In this document: positions 1 through 7,994 of the stretch, piece after piece | Layout: the number at the start of each line of letters is the position of its first letter | Numbering within the stretch: position 1 is the first letter of the stretch | NCBI GenBank assembly: GCA_015654795.1 | Contig: JAATGF010000095.1 | Location: 1 to 35,553 of the forward strand | Source of the DNA: Bacteroidales bacterium | Lineage (GTDB): Bacteria; Bacteroidota; Bacteroidia; Bacteroidales; Prolixibacteraceae | Length of the DNA: 35,553 nucleotides | Reading direction: 5' to 3' | The notes under the pieces: model-generated | Told to the model about the DNA's origin: nothing | The model's database searches: none | Seen by the model: the letters and a program-made list of their open reading frames with translations, nothing else | Translations under genes and position numbers: made by a program

Positions 1-314
1 CCGAGAATGAACTCGAAAAATCGGAAAGGATACCCCTTTCTTTATACATAAAAAATCAACACTCCACCAAAAGCGCCGAAGGGTCTTAATATCTGTTACA
101 TACACACTTTAGCCTGACGGCTATGCTTTTTCAAAGGGGGAGTTCTCCCAAAAAATGATTTATTTTCTAAAATAGAACATTATAATATAGTCCGGTTTAA
201 TAAAATTCATCCTAAAAGGAAGAGACTAGTTCAGAGGAGACGAAGAACGTTTTACGACATTATTTATTTCTCATTACCTAAGTACCTTCGCATTCGAAAT
301 TTTCATTTTCCTCA
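1..314. other. Non-coding stretch downstream of permease P1
   Basis: I see no convincing gene here. Three small inverted repeats are visible: GAAAGG/CCTTTC at 24-40 followed by TTTAT (possibly a terminator for a plus-strand gene left of the window), TAGCC-TGAC-GGCTA at 110-123, and GGGAG-TT-CTCCC at 138-149. The segment 60-150 reads like a degenerate interspersed intergenic repeat. No clear minus-strand terminator with a T-run was found for the long permease locus that ends at 315. Confidence 0.45.
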
Positions 315-2666
315 CTATTCATATTGGAGCGATTTAACCGGATTTCGGTTGGCAACACTCCATGCCTGCGAACTAACGGTCAGTAAAGCAACAGCAAAGG
401 CAATGGCAGGACCAATAATAAATGTCCAATAGGGCATTGTTGTATGGAAGAAGAACCTTCCAAGGAAGATTTTCCCCAATGCGAAGGCAAAGGGCAAGGC
501 AATAAGAAATGCAATGATTAGCCATCTGGTGTAGCTGCTCAGCAACAGGCGCATAATTGATGGCGTAGTTGCACCATTCACCTTTCTGATCCCAATTTCC
601 TTCGTCCGGCTCTCAGCGGTAAACGATGCAAGTCCAAACAAACCTAAGCACGCCAGCATCAGTGCAATAATAAAAGCTACTCCGACAAGGTTTGAAGGCA
701 GGTTTAATCCCGAAAATTCTGAAAGATCCCGAAACGTCCTGGCCTGAAATTGATTATCCGGCTCGTAATGTTTGTAAATCCGGCGTATTTTATCGGTTAT
801 TGAAGAATAACTTCCGGAAGAATATTTAATCAACAATTGTTGCCGGTCGTCAGGCTTAATGCGAATAACAGTAGGCACGAAAGGACCCGCCAGATCCAAG
901 GCATGGAAGTCTGTAAATACGCCAACAACAGTGCCTTTTTTCCCGTCGAGCGTGAGGGTAGTGCCAATCGGGTTTTTATTCTTCATCACCTTTGCCGCTA
1001 TATCATTAATCACATAATTAGCAGAATCAGTAGGGAAAGAACTATCAAAGAACCGTCCGTCAACTATCTTGATCTTCACCGCTTTGTTGTAATCAAAATC
1101 AGAATTGATACACCAGAAGTGTAACTTTTCGGAAGCATCCTTCCCTTCCCAGCTTATGTCATTCGAAACCCTGGTTCCACGTGTTGGAATACAACTTGTA
1201 AAGCTGACAGCGTCAATACCCGGGATCGCAAGTAATTCAGCTTTTACGCTTTCGGCATGTTTCTGAATATTTGCCGAATTATCAAGAATGATTAGCTTGT
1301 CTTTATCGACTCCGGCATCGAAATCACGCATGTATCTATCCTGAGTCTTTATTATCATCATGCAAATAATCAGCACGATAGGTATTGTAAATTGAAATAC
1401 AATGAGTCCTTGCCTAAAGATGCTGTAACTGTGGTTGGTAATTATCTGGCCTTTCAACACACTGATGGGATTTGAAGAAGCGAGGTATAAGGCCGGAAGT
1501 AAACCGGAAAGGAATCCTGTAAATAAAGTAATAGCAATGAAAATTAAAATGATACGAAAGTCCGACAACTGAAAATGAATATCACCTCCAAACATAGTAT
1601 TGAACCCTGTAAGAAGTAGCTTGACAAACACGATCGCGCTCAAAAGGCTTATTAGAGTAAGAATAAAGGTTTCGCCTAAGAATTGTATCAGAATAGCCGA
1701 TTTATCCGAACCCACTACTTTTTTAATGCCAACTTCCTTATATCGCTTGATATTAAGTGCAATGGCAAGATTTATAAAATTAAAACAGGCAATTAAAAGG
1801 ATGGCAAAACCAATACATCCAACGATCACGACGTACTGCATTTCCCGCCATACCCGTTTTCCGCTTGCATAAGAGTAAAGTATTTTTTCTTTAAGCGGAA
1901 ACAGAAACAATTCCTGATTTAAGGTGGTTTCCTGATTTTTAATCAGGTTTTTAATCTTACTTTCAACAAACCTGTTGTTAACATTATTTTTTAACTGAAC
2001 CCAAATCTGATTCGCCGTAGCCCCCGTTTCGTTAGCCCAACTATTTTGGGCCAAAAACTTTGGGAATGGGATTACAAAATCAAATTGCAAAAACGATTGT
2101 GATGGTATCTTTTTGAGCACACCCGCGATTTTATAAGCCTCCTGCTTTGCACCATCTTTAAGAATCAGCGACTTACCAATACAATCCGTGTTTTCGTAAA
2201 ATTTCTTTGCCATTCGCTCCGAAATCACGATTGAATTAACATCGCTCAAAACGGTGTGATTATTTGGCTGTATAAGAGGAAAAGTAAATACATCGAGGAA
2301 GTTCTTATCAGCATAAATACCATTCTCGGTAAAAGACTTATTATCAACTACAAATGTATAGTCCCTTTCGGCAATCCGTGTAATCTTTTCGATTTCGGGC
2401 ACCTGCTCTTTTAGCACATCCCCCAGCGATGCCGAAAGATATTCTTTGGGAAAGCGGTCGCCATTAAAATAAGTCACATAAGCCTCAATCTCGTACAAAC
2501 GATTGTAATTCTGATGAAACTTGTCGTAACTAAAAGCATTCATAATCTGAAGCACGGCAATAATTGCACAGGTTAGCCCAAAAGTAAGGCATAGAAAATT
2601 GAGAATACTATACGTTTTATTGCGCCACAAATTGCGTAACGCGATTTTGAAAAAGATTTTATTCAT
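315..2666 (-). CDS. P1: double-FtsX (MacB-like) ABC transporter permease
   Basis: Inner-membrane permease of 783 residues with the two-half architecture of this Bacteroidetes family. It has an N-terminal helix (about 20-42), a periplasmic MacB core domain starting with the YDKFHQNYNRLYEIE-type signature (about 47-275), helices near 279-304, 325-355 and 372-398, a helix near 420-440, a second periplasmic domain (about 445-660), and three final helices. Both cytoplasmic coupling motifs are intact: KEVGIKKVVGS at 310 and KEIGIRKVNGA at 689. It should work with an ATPase encoded in trans, since none is fused. The tail, SVANRNPVKSLQYE, diverges from the other tails. P1 is the last gene of the minus-strand array and is separated from P2 by 410 bp holding a pseudogene scrap, so it may be less tightly co-expressed. 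The substrate is unknown. The family call is firm; export or envelope defence is inferred. Confidence 0.9.
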   Translation of the reverse strand: MNKIFFKIALRNLWRNKTYSILNFLCLTFGLTCAIIAVLQIMNAFSYDKFHQNYNRLYEIEAYVTYFNGDRFPKEYLSASLGDVLKEQVPEIEKITRIAERDYTFVVDNKSFTENGIYADKNFLDVFTFPLIQPNNHTVLSDVNSIVISERMAKKFYENTDCIGKSLILKDGAKQEAYKIAGVLKKIPSQSFLQFDFVIPFPKFLAQNSWANETGATANQIWVQLKNNVNNRFVESKIKNLIKNQETTLNQELFLFPLKEKILYSYASGKRVWREMQYVVIVGCIGFAILLIACFNFINLAIALNIKRYKEVGIKKVVGSDKSAILIQFLGETFILTLISLLSAIVFVKLLLTGFNTMFGGDIHFQLSDFRIILIFIAITLFTGFLSGLLPALYLASSNPISVLKGQIITNHSYSIFRQGLIVFQFTIPIVLIICMMIIKTQDRYMRDFDAGVDKDKLIILDNSANIQKHAESVKAELLAIPGIDAVSFTSCIPTRGTRVSNDISWEGKDASEKLHFWCINSDFDYNKAVKIKIVDGRFFDSSFPTDSANYVINDIAAKVMKNKNPIGTTLTLDGKKGTVVGVFTDFHALDLAGPFVPTVIRIKPDDRQQLLIKYSSGSYSSITDKIRRIYKHYEPDNQFQARTFRDLSEFSGLNLPSNLVGVAFIIALMLACLGLFGLASFTAESRTKEIGIRKVNGATTPSIMRLLLSSYTRWLIIAFLIALPFAFALGKIFLGRFFFHTTMPYWTFIIGPAIAFAVALLTVSSQAWSVANRNPVKSLQYE

Positions 2667-2826
2667 AATCCTGATTATTAAATGTTAGTCTCTTTAATAT
2701 ATTTAATGCTGAAATGCTTAACTTTATTAAAATCCATTATTTCTATTACAATCTTGATTATATGTATTTTACATTTTACAAAATTACCACTTTCTTAAAA
2801 ATTGTCCTTTAAATTTATCCGGTTAG

Positions 2827-2861
2827 TCCTTTCATCATCTTGATCCTGCAGATCCCGATTC
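2827..2861. repeat. Interspersed intergenic repeat, copy 1
   Basis: The segment begins TCCTTTCATC and continues through CCTG-A-ATCC-GATTC. It resembles 22155-22180, which has the same TCCTTTCATC followed by CTGTAAATCCTGATTC. Both copies sit beside decayed permease tails. It looks like a short dispersed element rather than coding DNA; function unknown. Confidence 0.45.
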
Positions 2862-2866
2862 CGACA

Positions 2867-2930
2867 TTATTCATGCCTCAACGCGTCGACCGGATTACTT
2901 ATTGCCGCTTATTGCCGCTTTCCAGCTTGG
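2867..2930 (-). pseudogene. Remnant of a permease C-terminus
   Basis: Read on the minus strand, this is a decayed copy of the array's conserved ending. It contains a tandem 10-bp duplication, ATTGCCGCTT twice at 2901-2920. Removing one copy restores the frame SWKAAISNPVDALRHE followed by TAA, which matches the intact ending SWQSWKAATRNPVEALRYE. With the duplication, the frame breaks before the NPV motif. The flank CGACATTATTCAT left of the stop is shared with the ends of P3 and P5. Upstream of the tryptophan codon the similarity stops abruptly. I read this as the scar of a ninth permease lost by deletion. The homology is seen directly; the history is inferred. Confidence 0.75.
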
Positions 2931-3076
2931 TTCCACCCCTAAATTCCCTGAAGGGAACTTTGGATCTCCACTTGTAGTTTTGTGCATAATTGATCTGCTT
3001 TTTCCCTTATCTTCTATTTTCAAAAATCATAGATATAATTTTTAAGTCAATCCCATTCAGCAGTTTGGGGTGAGAA

Positions 3077-5479
3077 TCACTCATACCTCAGCGCCTCAAC
3101 CGGGTTCCTCGTCGCCGCTTTCCAGCTTTGCCAACTAACCGTAAGCAAGGCAATTCCCAAAGCCAATAATCCTGCCAGGACAAAAATCCACCAGTTCAAT
3201 TCGGTTTTGTAGGCAAAATTTTCGAGCCATTTATTCATGGTGTAATATGCAATTGGCGTAGCAATTACAAAGGAAATGGTCACCCATTTTACAAAGTCTC
3301 GGTTGATCATGATCATAATTTGGTCTATTCTGGCTCCGTTTACTTTGCGCATTCCTATCTCCTTGATGCGACGTTGAGTTGTTAATAGCGACATCCCGAG
3401 AAGACCCATAGAGCATATAAATAAGGCTATAAAAGTAAAAATTGAGAGTAACTTAGCTTGTAAAAGTTCTGTTTTATAAAGGTCCGTGTACATTGAATTT
3501 ACATACTCGTATTGAAATAGGTGCTCCGGAAACATTTTTTTCCATACTCGTTCAATGTCAGACAATGCTGTTACTCGCATGTCTGGCCGAAATGAAACTA
3601 CAAAATCTATAAGCCAAAGATCTTTGCGTTTAAATAATACCAAAGGCTCAACTTTTTTCTTAATGCTGGAAAGATGAAAGTCTTTAACCACACCAATAAT
3701 TTTTCCTTTTGGAATTTTAATTAAATTATTACCAAATATGAGTGCGAACTCTTTTCCAATTATTTTATCAGGATTCGTATAATGCAGCCTTTTCATTGCT
3801 GATTCGTTTATTATATACTCTCCCGAACCTTCGTTGTCTTCGTTCTTTTCAGAAAAATTATTACCACTTAGGAAATGTAAATTAAATATGCTGGCAAAAG
3901 AGTAGTCGCATGGTAAAATACCAATCTTATTATTAACTTCATTTGTTTCATTTTTAATATAGCCCTCCATTGTAAAGTTAAACATATCGTTGGCCTCGCC
4001 TCCGGGAGGTGCAAGCATTGCCGAAACAGATTCAATGGAACGATATTTTAGGAGTTCTGTCTTAAATATTTCAAATTTCTGCTGAACACTGCTATGCACA
4101 TTTTCAAAACAAATCAGATTATTATCCTTAACTCCCATGCTGCTTTCGAGTGCATAGTTAGTTTGTCGGTGAATTACAAATACTGCAACAATAAGTGCTA
4201 TTGAAATTGCATATTGTAATACTATAAGACTTTTACTTACCCCTTTTCTGTTGAGATTGCTTTTATTCTCATTAAAACCTGATTTTAAAATGTTTATTTC
4301 TTGCTTTAACAATATCAAAATGCCTGAGAGAATGCTAACGAAACCAAACAATACTACAACCGATAAAATCAAAGGAGCATTGCCGTTGAAAAGATTTAAC
4401 GTAAAATATTTTTGAATAGTAATATGAGCCAACGAAGTAATGAATCCACAAATAACAATAGATATTATAGCAATAATAATACTTTCTGATATAAAATATT
4501 TAATCTTCATCCACTTTGAGGAACCAAACACGTTATTAATATAAAGGTATTTTTCATTAAAAACTGCCATACTGATATTAAGATTTACATAATTGGTAAT
4601 TGCCATTAACAATATCAACAGGACAGCAACAGAAAGAGTAAATATAACGGACATATTGCTGTTCGGCTCTATCTCCCGAAATTTATTGGAATGTAAATGT
4701 ATATTAGTAATCTTTTGCAGATAAGCTTTTGTTTTTATTTCTATAACTTTCTTCCCTGTTTGAATTGCAATAAAATCCTTAAATCGTAATAGTACATTAT
4801 GAGGATTAGCAGCATTTGATAATAATAAATATGTCCATACCCATCTATTGAATTCACCTTTATCTACGGGAGTAACTATAAATTCAGGATGAAAATGGCT
4901 ACTTTGAGAAAAATCTTTCATAACTGCCTTTATCGTAAAGTCTATGCTCTTGCCATAATATTGTCCATCCGGCAAGGTCAATATCTGACCTACCGGATTT
5001 TGGTTTCCAAATACTTTTTTAGCAAAACTTTCGGATACAACCATTAAACCTGGTTGATCCAATATATTTGCCGGATTGCCAACTAACAACTCAGAATCAA
5101 ACACGCTAAAGAAAGTACTGTCATATTGAAAAGCCTGATTGACCTTAATGAAATTTTCTTTCAGCTTTACTACACCACCCATAATTGGAACCAATCTTAC
5201 ATAATTTTCGATTTCAGGAAAATATGCAGCCATTTTGGGAATATAATCAGGATTTTGTACAATCGCAAAATGTTTTCCTTCAAAGAAGTCTGGATCCGTA
5301 ATTGTTAGGCGATATATTCTATCTGATTTTTTGTGAAAACTATCATAAGTCAATTCATTTTTTAGGAACAGGACAATAATCAATATTCCACATAATGCAA
5401 GGCTTAACCCTACAATTTTAATAAGATTTAAGAATGGTCTTTTCAATAAGCTTCTGAAAGCAAATTTTAATTCATGCAT
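3077..5479 (-). CDS. P2: double-FtsX ABC permease with eroded first half
   Basis: Permease of 800 residues with the usual order: helix near 17-40, a periplasmic core with the YDSFHKKSDRIYR signature near 45-57, helices from about 277, and a second half ending in three helices. The C-terminal half keeps KEIGMRKVNGA at 706. The first-half coupling motif is unlike the others: at about 310-320 it reads KYLYINNVFGS, lacking the E-x-G-I-[KR]-K pattern thought to contact the ATPase. By eye the gene body is more A+T rich than its last ~95 codons, which closely match P3-P6 at DNA level, suggesting the tail was acquired or homogenised by recombination. It lies 118 bp downstream of P3. It may be a specialised or degenerating partner subunit; no frameshift is present. 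Confidence 0.88.
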   Translation of the reverse strand: MHELKFAFRSLLKRPFLNLIKIVGLSLALCGILIIVLFLKNELTYDSFHKKSDRIYRLTITDPDFFEGKHFAIVQNPDYIPKMAAYFPEIENYVRLVPIMGGVVKLKENFIKVNQAFQYDSTFFSVFDSELLVGNPANILDQPGLMVVSESFAKKVFGNQNPVGQILTLPDGQYYGKSIDFTIKAVMKDFSQSSHFHPEFIVTPVDKGEFNRWVWTYLLLSNAANPHNVLLRFKDFIAIQTGKKVIEIKTKAYLQKITNIHLHSNKFREIEPNSNMSVIFTLSVAVLLILLMAITNYVNLNISMAVFNEKYLYINNVFGSSKWMKIKYFISESIIIAIISIVICGFITSLAHITIQKYFTLNLFNGNAPLILSVVVLFGFVSILSGILILLKQEINILKSGFNENKSNLNRKGVSKSLIVLQYAISIALIVAVFVIHRQTNYALESSMGVKDNNLICFENVHSSVQQKFEIFKTELLKYRSIESVSAMLAPPGGEANDMFNFTMEGYIKNETNEVNNKIGILPCDYSFASIFNLHFLSGNNFSEKNEDNEGSGEYIINESAMKRLHYTNPDKIIGKEFALIFGNNLIKIPKGKIIGVVKDFHLSSIKKKVEPLVLFKRKDLWLIDFVVSFRPDMRVTALSDIERVWKKMFPEHLFQYEYVNSMYTDLYKTELLQAKLLSIFTFIALFICSMGLLGMSLLTTQRRIKEIGMRKVNGARIDQIMIMINRDFVKWVTISFVIATPIAYYTMNKWLENFAYKTELNWWIFVLAGLLALGIALLTVSWQSWKAATRNPVEALRYE

Positions 5480-5597
5480 ACGGTGTTTATTATATTATCA
5501 AAAAGTTGATATTAGTTATTACGCCAGAGTCTTTGTCTTGCAAACAACAAATTCCTTGCTGCTTTCCAACCAATTCTGAATCATGATTCTGACATTA

Positions 5598-7970
5598 TTA
5601 TTCATTCCTCAATACTTCAACCGGGTTCCTCGTTGCAGCTTTCCAGCTTTGCCAACTCACCGTAAGCAAGGCAATTCCCAAGGCCAGCAAACCGGTTAGG
5701 GCAAAAATCCACCAACTCAGTTCTGTTTTATAGGCAAAATTTTCGAGCCATTTATTCATAATATACCATGCAATGGGACAGGCTATTACAAAAGCAATTG
5801 CAACCCATTTCACAAAGTCTTTGTTGAGCATAACCAATACCTCAGATATTTTGGCGCCGTTGACTTTGCGGATGCCGATTTCTTTGGTTCTTTTTTCGGT
5901 GATAAAAAGAGACATAGAAAAAAGCCCCATACACGAAATCAGGATGGAGAAGAATGCCAATACAAAAAGTATCTTCGACATCTTAATTTCCTTATCATAA
6001 AGTGCCGCAATATGCTGGTCAAGGAAAAGAATATCAGTCACTGCAGTATTGTCAACACTATCAACAACTTTGTTTATCTTTTTAATGATTTCTGAAAAAG
6101 ATCCATTTGCAGGGGGTGCCAGTTTAACCACTATTCGTGACTGGTACGAGTTTTCGTACCGTATTGCCAAAGGTTCGATCTCTTTATGCAACGAATTATA
6201 ATGGAAGTCCTGCATCACCCCAATAATCGGCGAGCCGTTCAATTGTGCAACAGAGATATCGTGTATACCATATTTTTTAATAAACGCTTCGTTTACCAAA
6301 TAACTTTTGTAATCCAATTTGAGGCTGGCATCAAAGGACTTTCCTTTTTTAATTTTATATCCCATCACTTCCGGATATCCGGCATCAACCATATCATGAT
6401 TGACGTCGACAGTTCTTTCTTCTTCATCATATTTTAATGGCAGACCTCTCAGATTGGAATAAAACTCATCCCCTGGCAGACTTAGCCCTGTACTGACACC
6501 TTTAACTTCAGGTAACAATTTTAATGCTTCCTGAATGGTAGCAATATTCCCGCCTTTTTGCTCCGTCCGGTTGGCCAAAGGCATATACACAACAAACTCT
6601 TCATCCATGTTTTTCCCGCTTTGCTTCAGAACAAAATCAATTTGTTTATACATGGAAAATACTGAGATTATCAGTACAATTGAGGCGGCAAACTGTGCAA
6701 CCGAAAATACGTTTCCAATACCTGTTGTATTTTCCCCGGATTTAGTTCTTTCGTTCAGCAAATCCGTGATTTTACCTGAAGTTAATTTTACAGCGGGCCA
6801 AATGCCAACTAAAATGCCAAACAGCAGGGTGCTTCCAATAATGGTCATAAAATGAAGAATTCGCATTTTTACCAAAGGGATACTCAAAACTTGTCCCGTT
6901 ACATTTTCTATTGACAGGGTAAAGAAAACAGCAAGTGCCATGGCAATGATGCATGGCAAAACTGATTGACAGATCATATAACCAATATTGCGCAGTCTTG
7001 ATGCCCCGACTACCGACCTGATGCCAATCCCTTTCATGTTTTCAGTAGCATTCGCTAAAACAGCATTTGTATAATTAAACATGGCTATTATCAAAACAAG
7101 TATTGCCAGGCTCAGTAACATCAACGTATTCCGGCTGTTGCCATGAATACAAACATTATCATATAAAATATCTGAATAATAGATTTTATCGAGAGGGTTT
7201 AAACGAAAATGCCTTGTTGCAGCCTGCTCGGTGTAACCTAATAAATTAAATTCGGATATGATTCCATCGTGTATTTTTTGTTGAAGCGCCAAAGGCGATA
7301 TTCCGGCGTGGGACTGGATAAATGTTTCCAGGGTATTATTTTGCCAATCCATGGTTGCATATGACGGAATGTTGGCGATGGGCAATAACATTTCAAATTT
7401 CACAGATGAATTTGCCGGGGGTTCATCCAAAACTGCCCGCACAATAAACAATTCACCTTTATAACTTATGGTTTTCCCAACCGGATTGTCAGCCCCAAAA
7501 ACTTTCGTTGCAAACGGTCTCGTAAGCGCTGCAGAATATTTATCGTTTTCAAATGATTTAATTTCACCCAACAGAACCTTGAAAGAGAACATGCCGAAAA
7601 AATCATAGTCTACAATCAACGGGTTATTAACGTTATACTTTGTATTATTGTACATGATGTTACGTTTCATTAGGCCACCCGCATCATTTATAATTCTTGT
7701 TACGTGTTTAACCTCCGGAATTTTGCTTGTCAGCCATGAATGCATAATATTTGGCGTTGAACTTGTAAATTTGTCGGAAGTCGTCCACTCAACCCTGTAT
7801 AACGTTTTATGGTTTTCATGAAAATGGTCGAAAGTCATTTCGGTATAAACGTATCTTCCTGCCAGAATTACAAATGCAAAACCGATTGCAAGGCCCAGAA
7901 TATTGATTGATAATACAATCTTATTCTTTTTTAGTCCCCGGAAAATTAATTTTATTTCATTGTTTTTCAT
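5598..7970 (-). CDS. P3: double-FtsX ABC permease
   Basis: Permease of 790 residues: an N-terminal helix about 18-40, the first periplasmic MacB-type domain with FDHFHENHKTLYRVEW, three helices from roughly 280, a fifth helix near 420-440, a second periplasmic domain, then KEIGIRKVNGA at 696 and the last helices. The first-half coupling segment reads KGIGIRSVVGA, a weakened match in which the usual lysine after Arg is Ser. It ends in PVEVLRNE, a variant shared only with P5, and the DNA around the stop (ATTATTATTCATTCCTCAATACTTC-like) is also shared with P5. It starts 24 bp downstream of P4 and so is almost certainly co-transcribed with it. The substrate is unknown. Confidence 0.9.
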   Translation of the reverse strand: MKNNEIKLIFRGLKKNKIVLSINILGLAIGFAFVILAGRYVYTEMTFDHFHENHKTLYRVEWTTSDKFTSSTPNIMHSWLTSKIPEVKHVTRIINDAGGLMKRNIMYNNTKYNVNNPLIVDYDFFGMFSFKVLLGEIKSFENDKYSAALTRPFATKVFGADNPVGKTISYKGELFIVRAVLDEPPANSSVKFEMLLPIANIPSYATMDWQNNTLETFIQSHAGISPLALQQKIHDGIISEFNLLGYTEQAATRHFRLNPLDKIYYSDILYDNVCIHGNSRNTLMLLSLAILVLIIAMFNYTNAVLANATENMKGIGIRSVVGASRLRNIGYMICQSVLPCIIAMALAVFFTLSIENVTGQVLSIPLVKMRILHFMTIIGSTLLFGILVGIWPAVKLTSGKITDLLNERTKSGENTTGIGNVFSVAQFAASIVLIISVFSMYKQIDFVLKQSGKNMDEEFVVYMPLANRTEQKGGNIATIQEALKLLPEVKGVSTGLSLPGDEFYSNLRGLPLKYDEEERTVDVNHDMVDAGYPEVMGYKIKKGKSFDASLKLDYKSYLVNEAFIKKYGIHDISVAQLNGSPIIGVMQDFHYNSLHKEIEPLAIRYENSYQSRIVVKLAPPANGSFSEIIKKINKVVDSVDNTAVTDILFLDQHIAALYDKEIKMSKILFVLAFFSILISCMGLFSMSLFITEKRTKEIGIRKVNGAKISEVLVMLNKDFVKWVAIAFVIACPIAWYIMNKWLENFAYKTELSWWIFALTGLLALGIALLTVSWQSWKAATRNPVEVLRNE

Positions 7971-7994
7971 AATCGTTGTTTTTTAGAATATTAT

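Larger units (their letters stand above)
2667..3076. other. Gap between P2 and P1 with repeat and pseudogene scrap
   Basis: This 410-bp gap has no intact gene. It contains a decayed permease tail (2867-2930), an interspersed repeat just left of it (about 2827-2861), and the inverted repeat TTCCCT-GA-AGGGAA (about 2943-2956). The part next to P1 (2667-2820) is very A+T rich with no recognised promoter. Confidence 0.6.

Noticed and set aside
961-966. GTGCCA (possible -24 element on the minus strand) inside P1, and another near 12130 in P5
   Set aside because: No GC at the required 10-bp spacing for a -12 element.
5551-5568. Possible third permease tail scrap (WKAARN on the minus strand) in the P3-P2 gap
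   Set aside because: Only six codons match and one residue of the motif is missing; too short to separate from chance.
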